Assembly: GCA_019925095.2 (NCBI GenBank)
Contig: CM034403.1
Location: forward strand, 5,337,690 to 5,401,689
From: Dendrolimus kikuchii
Taxonomy: Eukaryota; Arthropoda; Insecta; Lepidoptera; Lasiocampidae
Length of the DNA stretch: 64,000 nt
Direction: 5' to 3'
Shown in pieces: positions 44,130 through 54,336 of the stretch. Both the position numbers and the translations under genes were made by a program. The notes under the pieces were generated by a model that had not been told where the DNA came from, did no database searches, and saw nothing but the letters and a program-made list of their open reading frames with translations. The stretch's first letter is position 1. The number at the start of each line of letters is the position of its first letter.

Positions 44130-44505
44130 TCAAGCTCACAGCGCTGAAAATGCTCCTTCAGTCCTTCCACAAAGCGGCCACGATCGTTATGGTCACCGCG
44201 AAAACGTCACTAATTACGTCATAATTTTCGTTCACAACGATCCATGTCTCGACATGGGTCGTTGTGGGCGTTGACCACAGAACATTAATTATCTCTATCA
44301 ATACGTTACAAAAGCGCGATTTTCAAATCAACCATTCAGAAACCAATGACATTTGTATATTTCGTCGTTAATGAATTCAACGCTCCATAAGCCGTTCCAA
44401 TTTTGTTTATGCTTGTAACGCCCGCAGATAAATGGAGCGGGAAAGATCTTGGTCGTAAGCGTGGTCGTTGTGAGTCTTATGTGGAACGTAGGCAAAGTAG
44501 AGATT
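44130..44505. other. Structured, possibly fold-back, region
   Basis: CACAACGATCCATGT (44233-44247) pairs with 44252-44266 across a CTCG tetraloop with a single G·U. Outer segments ('gaaaacgtcactaattacg', 'cacgatcgttatggtcacc' and 'gtaagcgtggtcgttgtg') are partly complementary. It is likely a palindromic MITE. Confidence 0.55.
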
Positions 44506-44777
44506 TTTATCGAAGAATTTAAAAGTAAATTGATTATGTTCGGAATTATAGTATAAATTATACTGTATTGAACTAAAATCTTAATATGTGTTACAATTAT
44601 TTAGGTCTAAGTGTTATTTCCAAATTAAAGCTACACATTTTCTTTTTTCTTTTATAAAACATAATTATTATTACTTTTTGTTAAAATTAAAGCTAAACAC
44701 AATTATAAATAAAACCTTAAAAATAAATAAACTAAACTATACTATAAATAAAGCTATACCTACAAAATAATATTAAT
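44506..44777. other. AT-rich; possible 3' UTR of the adjacent LINE remnant
   Basis: Very AT-rich sequence with repeated 'aaataaa' lies downstream of the minus-strand coding remnant. Confidence 0.35.
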
Positions 44778-45600
44778 CTATAAATAAAAAATTGACTCCA
44801 AATCGCTGTCGGCGGGGAGCGTGCCCAAAATGCTGGCCGCATTTCCGCGTTGGATGGCAACGCTAATTCGTTGCCCTAGGTGCAAGCCAGCCTTTTGGTC
44901 ACGCGAGACCTCAATTAGACGCGTTGAAAGGTAGATAGAGGTGATGAGCTCCAGGCCCCCACGGACCCAGGGTCTCGACCCCGAAAGCCACAAATACGTT
45001 CTCACTACCAATGGACACATATTTGCGACATTTCAGGGTCTCCTGATGTGCAGCAGCAGCCCCGGCTGTCACGGCTTTGTCTGGAAGATGGGACGCCGCC
45101 AAAGTATCGACACAAGTTGTGTCCCATACTAAGGGGCGTCCCATCTCCTATGGCATCAACGACATTCCATCTGGTCTCTTGCCATCGTCGCGGCACAGCC
45201 CATTTGGTTCGAGAACAGCTGGTGTCCCGGCGCTGACAAGAGACCGACGGATAATGTCATTAAGTGTCGCGTGCCGTGATATTCTGCCGGCGCTCCTCGC
45301 GCATGACAAGCCATGGTGGCCTAACTCATCAACTCTATCTCCGCACCGGCAACTATGTGGCATTACAACACCTGCCCCCAGACGAATGCAGACAGCCATT
45401 CTGAATGTAGTGTCATCCAAGAGAGTGCCTAGATTCGCTGAGGGCAGAGCTTGGAGCCACAAACCTGACTCCCATTTAGAGGCAGCTAAAAGACGGGCTC
45501 GTTCAGTTTCGCCAACACATGAAGACAAAATGTTCTCATGTATTAGCTTGCTGAGTGGCCCGTCGCATAGCTTCTGCGACTTCGGTTCCACGGGTAAATT
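44778..45600 (-). pseudogene. LINE C-terminus resembling restriction-like-endonuclease (R2/NeSL-type) elements, broken
   Basis: The minus frame reads 'CRCGDRVDELGHHGLSC', then 'LNDIIRRSLVSAG', 'GLCRDDGKRPDGMS', and after a TAG at 45148-45150 the same frame continues 'GRPLVWDTTCVDTLAASHL'. A C-x-C...H-H...C knuckle followed by RPD, 15 positions and D fits the layout of restriction-like endonucleases in early-branching LINEs (family knowledge). Near 44945-44975 a one-base shift moves the frame to 'STRLIEVSRDQKAGLHLG', 'RGNAASILG' and a stop at 44778. The TAG lies where tryptophan would be coded by a one-base difference. The reverse transcriptase is lost. The class assignment is inference. Confidence 0.6.
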
Positions 45601-46144
45601 TATTATTAAGTGTTATTTATTACCTCCATCGTCTGGTATTGATGGAATGTAATTCATGAATAGTTATCAGAATGTCAACTATGAATACATCGATAAGTTT
45701 TTTCCACTGATTGATCTGTAGATAAGAATACAGCTATTCCTAACGGAAATTTGTGCTTGTTTATTATTGCAAGTTATCTGTTTAATCTGGACATTCAAAT
45801 TAAATAGTTTCGAAATTTCTACTTTCTACTAACAAAAGCTCAATAAATAAAATTTGAATATTACAAAAACTTTTTAAAGAAATTTACTTTTGTTAAAAAA
45901 AGTTAAGGTTATTTATTAATGTTTTGAAAAAATTTAACGGGAATATCGTTTCACCATCTTTCATAGTTTCTAAAATATTCATTTTAAATTATATTATTAA
46001 ACACAAATAAAATAAATTAAAATTTTCTGTTATATACAATTTAAAATAAATGTTATAAAAGTTAATCTAATTTGTCCATGAATAAATAATTAATATGACA
46101 TGTTGCATATATATTTCTCTATATTTTTGATTATATAAAGAACT
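45601..46144. other. No gene recognised
   Basis: AT-rich sequence. Nothing stands out. Confidence 0.35.
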
Positions 46145-46995
46145 AGATATATTTTATGTTTAATAAAACTACGTTTTAACGGTTTTAAGCGCGGTAATTT
46201 TATTTGATTTTGGTTTTTCCGACGTTTCGGCCACTTTTCAGTGGCCATGATCACGGAAGACAAAGATGTCAAGTGTCAACGAGTATTGTTAAAATTTTAT
46301 TTAGCCTACCGCCAACTTGTTAATTTTAATTTTGTTTATAGTTATTATTTACTCTATGGGATTCTAATCTAATTTACTACCGCTTCGCAATATGTTATGG
46401 CTTAAAGAGAAGAAGCGGCGCAAGAAACTCTTCAGCAAACATGCCTAGCTCTAATAATTTTATATAATATTAAAATGGGTGGAAGGAAAAATAAAAGTAA
46501 TTATCAGCCAAGTTGGTTTGTATTCCGTTGTACGCAGAAAGAGCTCACAGTGTCTTGAGGTCTGGCAGCTGGTTTTTGCTGGGTTTGGGTCTTAATAGTT
46601 TTGATAATTGGATCCCAAACAGGTGGTACTTGCCAACCATCTTCTCTATTGAAATGTGGGTGTTTTTTGATTTCAATAGCCTCACGAATCATTCTAGGTA
46701 GGAAACGATTCTCTTTCACGAGGATTTGTGGGTTATCGAATCTGATGTAGTGGTTGGGTGTATCCAGCGTGTGTTCACTGATCTCAGACTTCGTAGACCG
46801 TGTGTGTTTAATGTCAGCAATGTGTTATTTTACTCGTGTTTTTATGCTCCTCTTTGTTTACCCAATGTATGACAATCCACACTCACAATCGAGCTTGTAG
46901 ACCCCTGCATCCTGGAGTGGGATATTGCATTAAACAGGTCTCAGAAATTGGGTAATCTTTATCTGTGGCTTGAAATATGTTTTGATTGAAGCTCG
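46145..46995 (-). mobile_element. Penelope-like element, 3' part
   Basis: The GIY-YIG coding remnant (46504-46995) is followed on the minus strand by a 3' region with the hairpin at 46229-46246 and the 'gaaacgtcgg' and 'cgcttaaaaccgttaaaac' motifs, which recur in tandem at 6965-7310. A 70-bp block (46377-46446) also occurs in the Jockey 3' UTR (42398-42480). Confidence 0.75.
46504..46995 (-). pseudogene. Penelope-like GIY-YIG endonuclease domain, broken
   Basis: Read on the minus strand the frame gives 'PQIKITQFLRPV', 'NIPLQDAGVYKLDCECG', 'LSYIG', 'TKRSIKTRVK', 'HIADIKHTRSTKSEISEH', 'NPQILVKENRFLPRMIREA' and 'HFNREDGWQVPPVWDPI'. GVY (46898-46906) and YIG (46861-46869) are the signature pair, with the conserved arginine in 'TRVK' and glutamate in 'REA'. 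Three in-frame TAA codons, and no shift, break it. In these elements the domain nicks target DNA; the reverse transcriptase lies upstream and is missing. Confidence 0.85.
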
Positions 46996-47111
46996 TTTTA
47001 ATCGATAATTTATTTAAATAATTAAAGCTATACGTATGACAATTAGTATAAAAGAAAAAAATGACGACTAAAAAACAAAATAAAATTTATGTTCTATACT
47101 TGAAATAAGAT

Positions 47112-47895
47112 TTAGAGCCGCTTGCACAACGATCGCCTTTAAATAAAATTTGTTAATCATATTAAACTGCCTAAATACGTTTTACACAAAAATAAAAAAA
47201 CTTCGTTTAAAAAAACCGACTTCAAAAACTAAAAACCTAAAAAGTATAAAATAACTTATTTCTGAAGCTATTATTATTAATATATATTATCTAAAACATT
47301 TTAAAGTTAGTGCTTAGTAATTTTCAAAAAAATATAGTAATTTTTATGTTTTACTTTGCACCGACTTCAAGATGTTTTAGATAATATACATTAATAATAA
47401 TAGCTTTGGAAATAAGTTATTTTATACTTTTTAGTTTTTGAAGTTGGTTTTTTTAAACAAAGTTTTTTTATTTGATTTGTTACTTTTTAGTGTCTAGCTA
47501 TGTATGAGTACTACGAAAGGTGCCGCGCTCCTTAAAAAATATAGGTCCCAAGAACCGGGAACAAAAAATGATCGTAAAATAAAAACTACTGGGCCAAACT
47601 ATGTTAAATTTTTAGGGGACCAAATGGAAGCTATTCCGCGTCGAACAAAAAAGAATCACGTAAATCTGTTCATAAATCTCGGAGTAATCGGTGAACATAC
47701 AAAAAAAAAAACAAAAAAAGATCCCGACGAATTGAGAACCTCCTCCTTTTTAAAAGTCGGTTAAAAATGTATTAACAGTTCTTTAAACATATTTAGCGAC
47801 AAATTTTGCGTTGTGCAAGACGCCAATTGTATTTGAGGGTGTTAAATACGTTTTGTGTTTCTTAAATTTAAGCAACGTTGTGCAAGCGGCTCTTA
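47112..47895. mobile_element. PIF/Harbinger-type MITE with TTA duplication
   Basis: 17-bp perfect inverted ends GAGCCGCTTGCACAACG (47115-47131) and its complement (to 47892) are bordered by TTA on both sides. It is 778 bp long and contains a later fold-back (47206-47470). An 86-codon frame at 47504-47764 is repeat sequence with no transposase motif. Confidence 0.75.
47206..47470. repeat. Fold-back with arms of about 95 bp
   Basis: The left arm (from 'aacttcgtttaaaaaaaccg' to 'ttatctaaaacat') is repeated inverted at about 47373-47470 with few differences. The 65-nt centre is AT-rich. Confidence 0.7.
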
Positions 47896-48289
47896 GTCTT
47901 TGATTATATTATAATCAAAGTATTAAGTGGCCAGAACTAAATCATATTAAAACAAAGTAAAAACTGTTTGGTGTAGGTTCCAACGTACCATCTTTTACGC
48001 ACAGATTATTATCATAATTTCTCAATCAAACTTCAACATCCGCGCTATGTTAGTTTCTCACAAGTGTCAGACAGATGTCATGACCTTCGCATCAAAGCAG
48101 CTTCGAAGCATCTGTCTGCCTCATGGTGCTATCATGAACGCATTCAATTGTTAAACGGAAAGCGTCCAAACAATTGTTTGTATCAGCTATTGTTTTTAAT
48201 AAAGAATGATGTTTTGCTCTCGATCATCGCGTAGACCTAATATAAAATGTAGAAATGATTTTGTTTCGCTGTCTTTTTATTTGTTAGTA
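47896..48289. other. No gene recognised
   Basis: AT-rich, with 48055-48120 ('cagacagatgtcatgacc' and 'catctgtctgcctcatgg') forming an imperfect inverted repeat. Confidence 0.35.
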
Positions 48290-48372
48290 AGTTGGCAGAT
48301 AGTCCACTTCATGGTAAGTGAGTACCGTCGCCCGTGGACATCTGTACAAAGGGAGCCGACGCATGGCTCACT
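48290..48372 (-). mobile_element. Diverged LINE/SINE 3' tail
   Basis: 'ggcagatagtccacttcatgg' and 'taccgtcgcccgtggacat' align with the reversed tail of the LINE at 62222-62313. Confidence 0.5.
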
Positions 48373-48412
48373 TCATTGAGATTACTGTTTACGCCTTTTT
48401 TGGAAAGCCATA

Positions 48413-48745
48413 TACAGGCTGAATTTTTCAAGTGGGCCTTCAGGGCCAAATCCTAAACTATGCTAACGAGCGAAAAACACTCAAAGGAATCTCGAGATCA
48501 ATTTTGTCGAAAGCTAAAGTGGTATCATTAGATTTTTGAAAAATCAATTACCCTTGAATCGAATCGGCTGATTTTGAAAAAAATAAAAACACCTGTATTA
48601 GTATATCCAATCATAGTGTAGCTTGGAAGGAGCAGTTTCTGTGAAGGAATGTTTAACGACAAACCAAAGGAAAATGTCCAGCATTTTTCGCATTTCGTAT
48701 AGTTTAGGATTTGTCTCTGAAGGCCCACTCAAAAAATTCCCTGTA
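48413..48745. mobile_element. MITE with inverted ends of about 57 bp
   Basis: 'gtgggccttcagggccaaat' at the left and 'tttgtctctgaaggcccac' at the right belong to long inverted ends starting TACAGG. Adjacent TA dinucleotides suggest a mariner-type target. Confidence 0.7.
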
Positions 48746-49462
48746 CATACATTAAAAAGATATAAATTAAATTATGAATAACTAATTACTAAGGTATTTC
48801 AACCGCGTCATTATTTAAATTTTATTATATTAAAGCGCTTCGGAAAAATGCGGTAATCTATATACTTGCCTAGTTGTTTATCCCCTCTAAATGTTCTTTT
48901 ACATAAAGCGTCTTTAATGAAATTTATAGAACAGAACTTTAAATTTTTTTCCGGAATTTGGGAAAATCCCGAGAGATTTAGAATCGAAGTTCACGCGGAC
49001 AAAGTTGCGGGCCAGTCATAGACTTAGACTACGGTCTACCCGCAAGTTAGCATACGCAAACGTCTTCAACTATGTATAATAAAATGTTATCGTATAAAAA
49101 ATAATTCTTAACCGCCGATTTTTCAAGTATTCAAATACTATTTCTAAAGAAAAATAATTCGTTTTAATTTTAATTTATTTACTCATGGGCTTAAAAAAAA
49201 GAGTATATAAATAATGATTTATGTAAACAACCAAATAAGTATTTACTTTAAAAAACAATAAATTATTTATTTATTAAATAAAAAAAATATATAACCGTCA
49301 CTGAAATACGTTTGCAATAATATTGTTTTAAAATGAGGATTAATAATGACAGTTTCAAGCAAACTGCGGTAGTTGAAGAGTGATGTTAAATCTGAAATTT
49401 ATAACAGGATTTAAGTCTTAAATACATATAAGACTATGTTATATGAACTTAAAAATATTATA
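48746..49462. other. Helitron 3'-end scrap near 48985; otherwise no gene
   Basis: 'gttcacgcggacaaagttgc' resembles the Helitron-like 3' region in plus orientation. The rest is AT-rich. Confidence 0.4.
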
Positions 49463-49597
49463 CTAGGAATTGACCGCGACTTCGTTCACACTATACTTGA
49501 AATTCCTGCATGATTCCCGGGACACAGCATTAAAAAAAAATTAAGCTATCGTTTTAGTGAAAACTGTGTGAATAAGCTAATTTTTATGCACCCGAAC

Positions 49598-50092
49598 AAC
49601 TACATACATAGTATAGATATATAAACATATTTCATAGTTAAAAGATTAAAAAAGCAAACAAAAATATATAGCAAATAAGCCTAAAAAAAAAAAAAAAAAA
49701 GATAATAATAGTAAAGAATAAATAGTAATAAATAAAAGCTTGCTAAAGCAATGGTTGTAAGGTATTAGTAGAATGTAGTGTGCCTTGTAGAATATAAATA
49801 GCCAAGATAAAACAATAAATATGTACTTAGATATCACTAGTTTTAGAGTAAATGTAATATATAATGGCAAACAAATGTATTAGTATTAAGTAAGACTGTA
49901 AAATAATTTTGGAAAATTAAAGAATAAAAAGACAAAAAAGATAAAAGACAAAAAAAAAGAAAGGAAAAGAAAAGAATACATAAAAAAAAAACAAAATATA
50001 TATATAAACCCCAAAAAAACGTAAAAAGCCCGGATAATCTCGTTCGTCCGGAGAGAGGAAATATAAAAAAAAAAAAAAAAACTACATACATA
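49598..50092 (+). mobile_element. 5'-truncated R1-clade LINE 3' end, 13-bp target duplication
   Basis: 'aactacatacata' at 49598-49610 and 50080-50092 bounds 469 bp of A-rich 3' UTR, the terminal hairpin and poly-A. It belongs to the same family as 39129-41266. The uninterrupted Helitron paralogue at 41.5 kb confirms the insertion. Confidence 0.88.
50030..50051 (+). other. LINE 3'-terminal hairpin, copy 3
   Basis: CCGGAT (50030-50035) pairs with GTCCGG (50046-50051), with a 10-nt loop. The innermost pair is G·U. 'agagaggaaatat' leads to the poly-A, as in copy 1. Confidence 0.75.
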
Positions 50093-50300
50093 AAATTCCC
50101 GCGGGATTCCATAGATAAAAAAAAAAATACATTTGATTACACAAAATTTGCTATCAATCAGTGAAAAAATCACATTGGAAGTCGATTTATTTTAAATCAT
50201 TCCCAGAAAATTTTTCGCGGGATTCCCAGAATAAAAAGTAGCGCAGGTTTTAAGTCTAACATTTTTCTGTTGATCAGCGAAAATCGCATCGAAATAATAA

Positions 50301-51320
50301 CAAACATACAAGAAATAAAAAAAAATAGCTTCAATGTACAGACACATTTAAGAATTTTATAATATTATAGACATAGATATATTATATCGACTAGCAATAT
50401 TTATATTTCTGACACCATAACTTGTCATCTTAGAAAATTTTTACGTGTTTTTATAATAACAGTTAAGGCGCATTTATTGAAACTTGTTTATAATTCGAAA
50501 CTTTTCTAAAATAAAAAAAAATATGTTGAATAAAATTGTATAATTTATTGAACGCAAAACATCTGAGTTAATAAATTATTAGCATTTATATGGCTATATA
50601 ATTATTTAACGCTTGATTTTGCTTATCTATGCTTTATATCTAACTGTTTATTAAGATAAAGATAAAAATCTTATCTGGTTTTAAAGTAATAAGCAGACTG
50701 GCGAGGACACGTTATTATTGCATAATCATTTGATTCGTCTTATACCTGAATCATAAAAAAAAGCTATTTTTAAACTAATTGTATCTTAACAATTCTTCGC
50801 TTTTATACGACTCATAATATTTAATTTTATGCAGTTTTACTACATCGATGTGTAGCACTATATACCTATGATTTTCTTTTCTGAAATCTTATCATTATAT
50901 GGGTTAAAATCACCAAGGTTGATAGTTAGCTTTGCCAGCAAATAAATGTCTAAATTCAGTTTTATTTTTAATAAATTATCATTTATAAATACTTAACTGT
51001 GTTCATATCGACCATACATAATAAATAATATTTCTAAAGTAAATCATATTCATAATTTAAAAAAAAAACTACAAAAAGTCATTTCGAGATCGTGTCCAAA
51101 GTAGCAATCTTTAGAAACTAACAACGAATATATTCTTTAAAAAAAACTTAATGGTTTTTCCTATTAACGGAGCTTTAATTTTATCTAATATCAAGTAATT
51201 ATATGCATCATTAAAGAAAGAAAAGAAATAAAAGAAAATCAAATCATTGTATTATGTCCGATAATGTGAGCGTCATTTGAGTGAACGCAGTTTTGATTGC
51301 CCGAAATAAATAATTTTTAA
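50301..51320. other. No gene recognised
   Basis: Very AT-rich sequence. Nothing stands out. Confidence 0.35.
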
Positions 51321-51321
51321 A

Positions 51322-51534
51322 CGGTAGGACTGCCCTACCGCTGATGCCGCCTTTGAAGAAAAGCAAAACAAACTTCCTTAGAACAGTCTTACATCGTTTA
51401 TTCCTAGACTACCTCTTCTCACTATATTTTGACACTGACATTTACAATATCAGGTTTATAAATTTAAAAAACATAATGTGTGGCCTGGCTACCGAGTTGG
51501 AATGCGTCTTCGAATCCCACACGGCTATCCTGCA
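51322..51534 (-). other. Region downstream of the gypsy integrase; hairpin at 51322-51340
   Basis: CGGTAGG and CCTACCG pair around a 5-nt loop. The segment may include the start of a 3' LTR, but I cannot place TG...CA ends. Confidence 0.35.
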
Positions 51535-51869
51535 TTATTCATCTGACCCAGATGAATGTGATACTTCATCTTCATCGCCATTGGACCAGGGTTTCATCAA
51601 ATCTGCTGAACTGGTGGTATTCATAGGTCCTTCACCATTGCCAATTTTCCTTACAACGTATCTGTCATTTTTCTTCTTCTCTATAATTTTATATGGTCCT
51701 AAATATTTCGGGTTTAACTTATATCCTTGTACAAATTGTGTTCTCTTAATCGCAACTAAATCTCCAATTTCGTACTGTATAGCTTGTGTTCTCTTTTTAT
51801 TATAAACTTTCCTATTTTCTTCCTGAATTTTCTGAATATTTTGCCTCGCCTTTCTATAAGTTCTAATCG
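51535..51869 (-). pseudogene. Ty3/gypsy integrase C-terminus
   Basis: The minus frame gives 'ARQNIQKIQEENRKVYNKK', 'YEIGDLVAIKRTQF', 'LNPKYLGPYKIIEKK', 'NDRYVVRKIG', 'STSADLM'-like 'SSADLMKPW' and an acidic end with TAA at 51535-51537. 'YLGPYKI' is the GPY/F chromatin-contact module found at the end of many Ty3/gypsy integrases. The catalytic core is missing. The frame is undamaged over about 110 codons and then dissolves into AT-rich DNA just before the minisatellite. Confidence 0.8.
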
Positions 51870-51960
51870 TACATATTTTTATATAAATTCATTTCTTATT
51901 ACATTCAATATAAACATTTCTATATCAATATATTCTTATAAGACATTTATTTTGATTTAT

Positions 51961-52920
51961 TTAGCATTGTTTATTATATTTGTTGATTCGAAGACAATAT
52001 TTATCATTGTTTATTATATTTGTTGATTCGAAGACAATATTTAGCATTGTTTATTATATTTGTTGATTCGAAGACAATATTTATCATTGTTTATTATATT
52101 TGTTGATTCGAAGACAATATTTAGCATTGTTTATTATATTTGTTGATTCGAAGACAATATTTAGCATTGTTTATTATATTTGTTGATTCGAAGACAATAT
52201 TTATCATTGTTTATTATATTTGTTGATTCGAAGACAATATTTAGCATTGTTTATTATATTTGTTGATTCGAAGACAATATTTAGCATTGTTTATTATATT
52301 TGTTGATTCGAAGACAATATTTAGCATTGTTTATTATATTTGTTGATTCGAAGACAATATTTATCATTGTTTATTATATTTGTTGATTCGAAGACAATAT
52401 TTATCATTGTTTATTATATTTGTTGATTCGAAGACAATATTTAGCATTGTTTATTATATTTGTTGATTCGAAGACAATATTTAGCATTGTTTATTATATT
52501 TGTTGATTCGAAGACAATATTTAGCATTGTTTATTATATTTGTTGATTCGAAGACAATATTTATCATTGTTTATTATATTTGTTGATTCGAAGACAATAT
52601 TTAGCATTGTTTATTATATTTGTTGATTCGAAGACAATATTTAGCATTGTTTATTATATTTGTTGATTCGAAGACAATATTTATCATTGTTTATTATATT
52701 TGTTGATTCGAAGACAATATTTATCATTGTTTATTATATTTGTTGATTCGAAGACAATATTTAGCATTGTTTATTATATTTGTTGATTCGAAGACAATAT
52801 TTAGCATTGTTTATTATATTTGTTGATTCGAAGACAATATTTATCATTGTTTATTATATTTGTTGATTCGAAGACAATATTTAGCATTGTTTATTATATT
52901 TGTTGATTCGAAGACAATAT
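51961..52920. repeat. Minisatellite: 24 identical-length 40-bp units with one variable base
   Basis: The unit runs TTA(G/T)CATTGTTTATTATAT onward to GAAGACAATAT. All 24 units agree at 39 positions. The fourth base is G or T in the order GTGTGGTGGGTTGGGTGGTT then GGTG (15 G, 9 T). The array is exact: no partial unit, no insertion or deletion. It is not coding because 40 is not a multiple of three. Confidence 0.97.
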
Positions 52921-53715
52921 TTTTCAGCTCATTTTTGTGATACATGTAAGTTATTATTACACTGTTTTAAAATTACCTACATTAAGGTAAACAGTAGGTT
53001 GTTTGGGTTTATTCTGGTTGGATGGAGGCTGGATCTGAAAATCAGCGCTGTGTTAGCTCTTAACACAGCATAATGCTGAGTTTCCAACCTCATTGCCGTG
53101 AACTTTATGTACATACATTTCTTACACTGTATCTATTTATTAGTAAAAATCCTTGTATTTTATGTGTGTGCATTTATTTGCGACAATAAATGTTTTTCTT
53201 TCTTCTTCTTCTTTCTAATATCAGCTCTGCAGTCGACATTAGTCAAAACAAAAAGTTGTCTAGATTCTCACAGTAATTACCCACCATCGCTTTAATTAAG
53301 GTCAAGACTGCACTTTTACAGTTACTATACCATAAATAAAAGGTAGCCAACTTTCAAAATAAAAGATTTATTTACAAATTGATAACTGGCTTTTAAATTA
53401 TAACACCAATTATCTTTAATTAATTAATCAGATCGTTGTGCCGGTAGACATACCAAGCAAGCTAAATTGACCTCTTGTATAATCGACTAACTAAGCTACG
53501 CGGCGTTACCTGCCTTTAAATTTGAATAGGAATTCGCACACGTTATAATAAAGCTTGAGATAATAAATAACATATTCCTCAACAGCTACGTGAAATGTCG
53601 TGAAACATTTTGCATGCGCTGCAGCTTCATGTAGATTGAGCGTTACTCATCAAGTTGGGGACGTTTGTCTCCCAGTGTACCTGGGGCTTACATTCTAGGT
53701 TTATTTATATATAAA
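52921..53715. other. No gene recognised
   Basis: AT-rich. 'gagtttccaacctcattgcc' near 53078 and a poly-pyrimidine run near 53195 do not form a convincing splice acceptor with a following exon. Confidence 0.35.
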
Positions 53716-53830
53716 CTAGCTTCAGCCCGTGACTTCGTCTGCGTGGAATAGTTACTTTAACCCGCGACTTTGTTTACATAGAAGGTGAAAATATTTTTAA
53801 ATCTTAATGACGCGGCTAAATGCGCGCGTA
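53716..53830 (-). mobile_element. Helitron-like 3' end
   Basis: ACTAGCTTCAGCCCGTGACT is the reversed terminus. A second 'cccgcgactttgtttacata' follows, so the terminal block is partly duplicated. Confidence 0.5.
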
Positions 53831-54119
53831 GTACTTGATCATTATTTTTTATTAGAATTGATTTAAATGGCAATTTTGTTTCCAATTAAAAACTTGTGAT
53901 GAATAACGGAATTTATTTGGATAAGGATTAATGTCATGTTTATAAAAACACCTTCGCAAATAATGCATTATTTTAGAACAAATTTGGTTAGCTTAAAAAA
54001 AGGTTATAGTGAGCATAAAAGATAGACATATGCTGTCGCGGACTTTTTTTAGAATTTTTAAAGGGGAACAATTCTGTCATACATGATTTTTGCGAAACTT
54101 TAACCGTTTACACAGCGGA

Positions 54120-54336
54120 CACTGCGGAAGCTCTCAAAAGGAAAAAAAACCCGATTTTGAAACATGGTGCTCCGCTCCTATTGGTCTTAGCGTAATGATA
54201 TATAACCTGTAGCCTTCCTCGGTAAATGGGCTATCTAAAACTGATAGAATTTTTCAAATCAGACTAGTAGTTCCTGAGATTAGCGCGTTCAAGCAAACAA
54301 ACAAACAAAGTCTTCAGCTTTATATATTAGTATAGA
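54120..54336 (-). mobile_element. Helitron-like fragment
   Basis: It is collinear with 31575-31828 reversed ('gctccgctcctattggtct', 'ctgagattagcgcgttcaa', 'tatatattagtatagat'). The CTAG end is lost. Confidence 0.65.

Larger units (their letters stand above)
49463..50300 (-). mobile_element. Helitron-like element interrupted by a LINE
   Basis: It begins with the reversed end ACTAGGAATTGACCGCGAC and continues after the LINE with 'taaaattcccgcgggattcc' and 'gctatcaatcagtgaaaaaa'. It is collinear with 41410-41677 reversed. The right limit is uncertain. Confidence 0.65.

Noticed and set aside
45077..45652. 191-codon plus-strand frame
   Set aside because: It is the shadow of the minus-strand LINE remnant at 44778-45600.
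46229..46246. Hammerhead ribozyme in the Penelope-like tail
   Set aside because: 'CTGAAAA...GAAAC' superficially resembles the core, but the conserved G of CUGANGA is absent and no stem II fits. A simple GNRA hairpin explains the sequence better.
47504..47764. 86-codon lysine-rich protein
   Set aside because: It lies wholly inside a MITE, and its end matches a dispersed repeat motif ('aagtcggttaaaa').
51344..51805. 153-codon plus-strand frame
   Set aside because: It is antisense to the gypsy integrase tail, whose minus-strand translation carries recognisable motifs.
51961..52920. CRISPR-like array
   Set aside because: The units are contiguous with no unique spacers, and the context is eukaryotic. 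It is a minisatellite.
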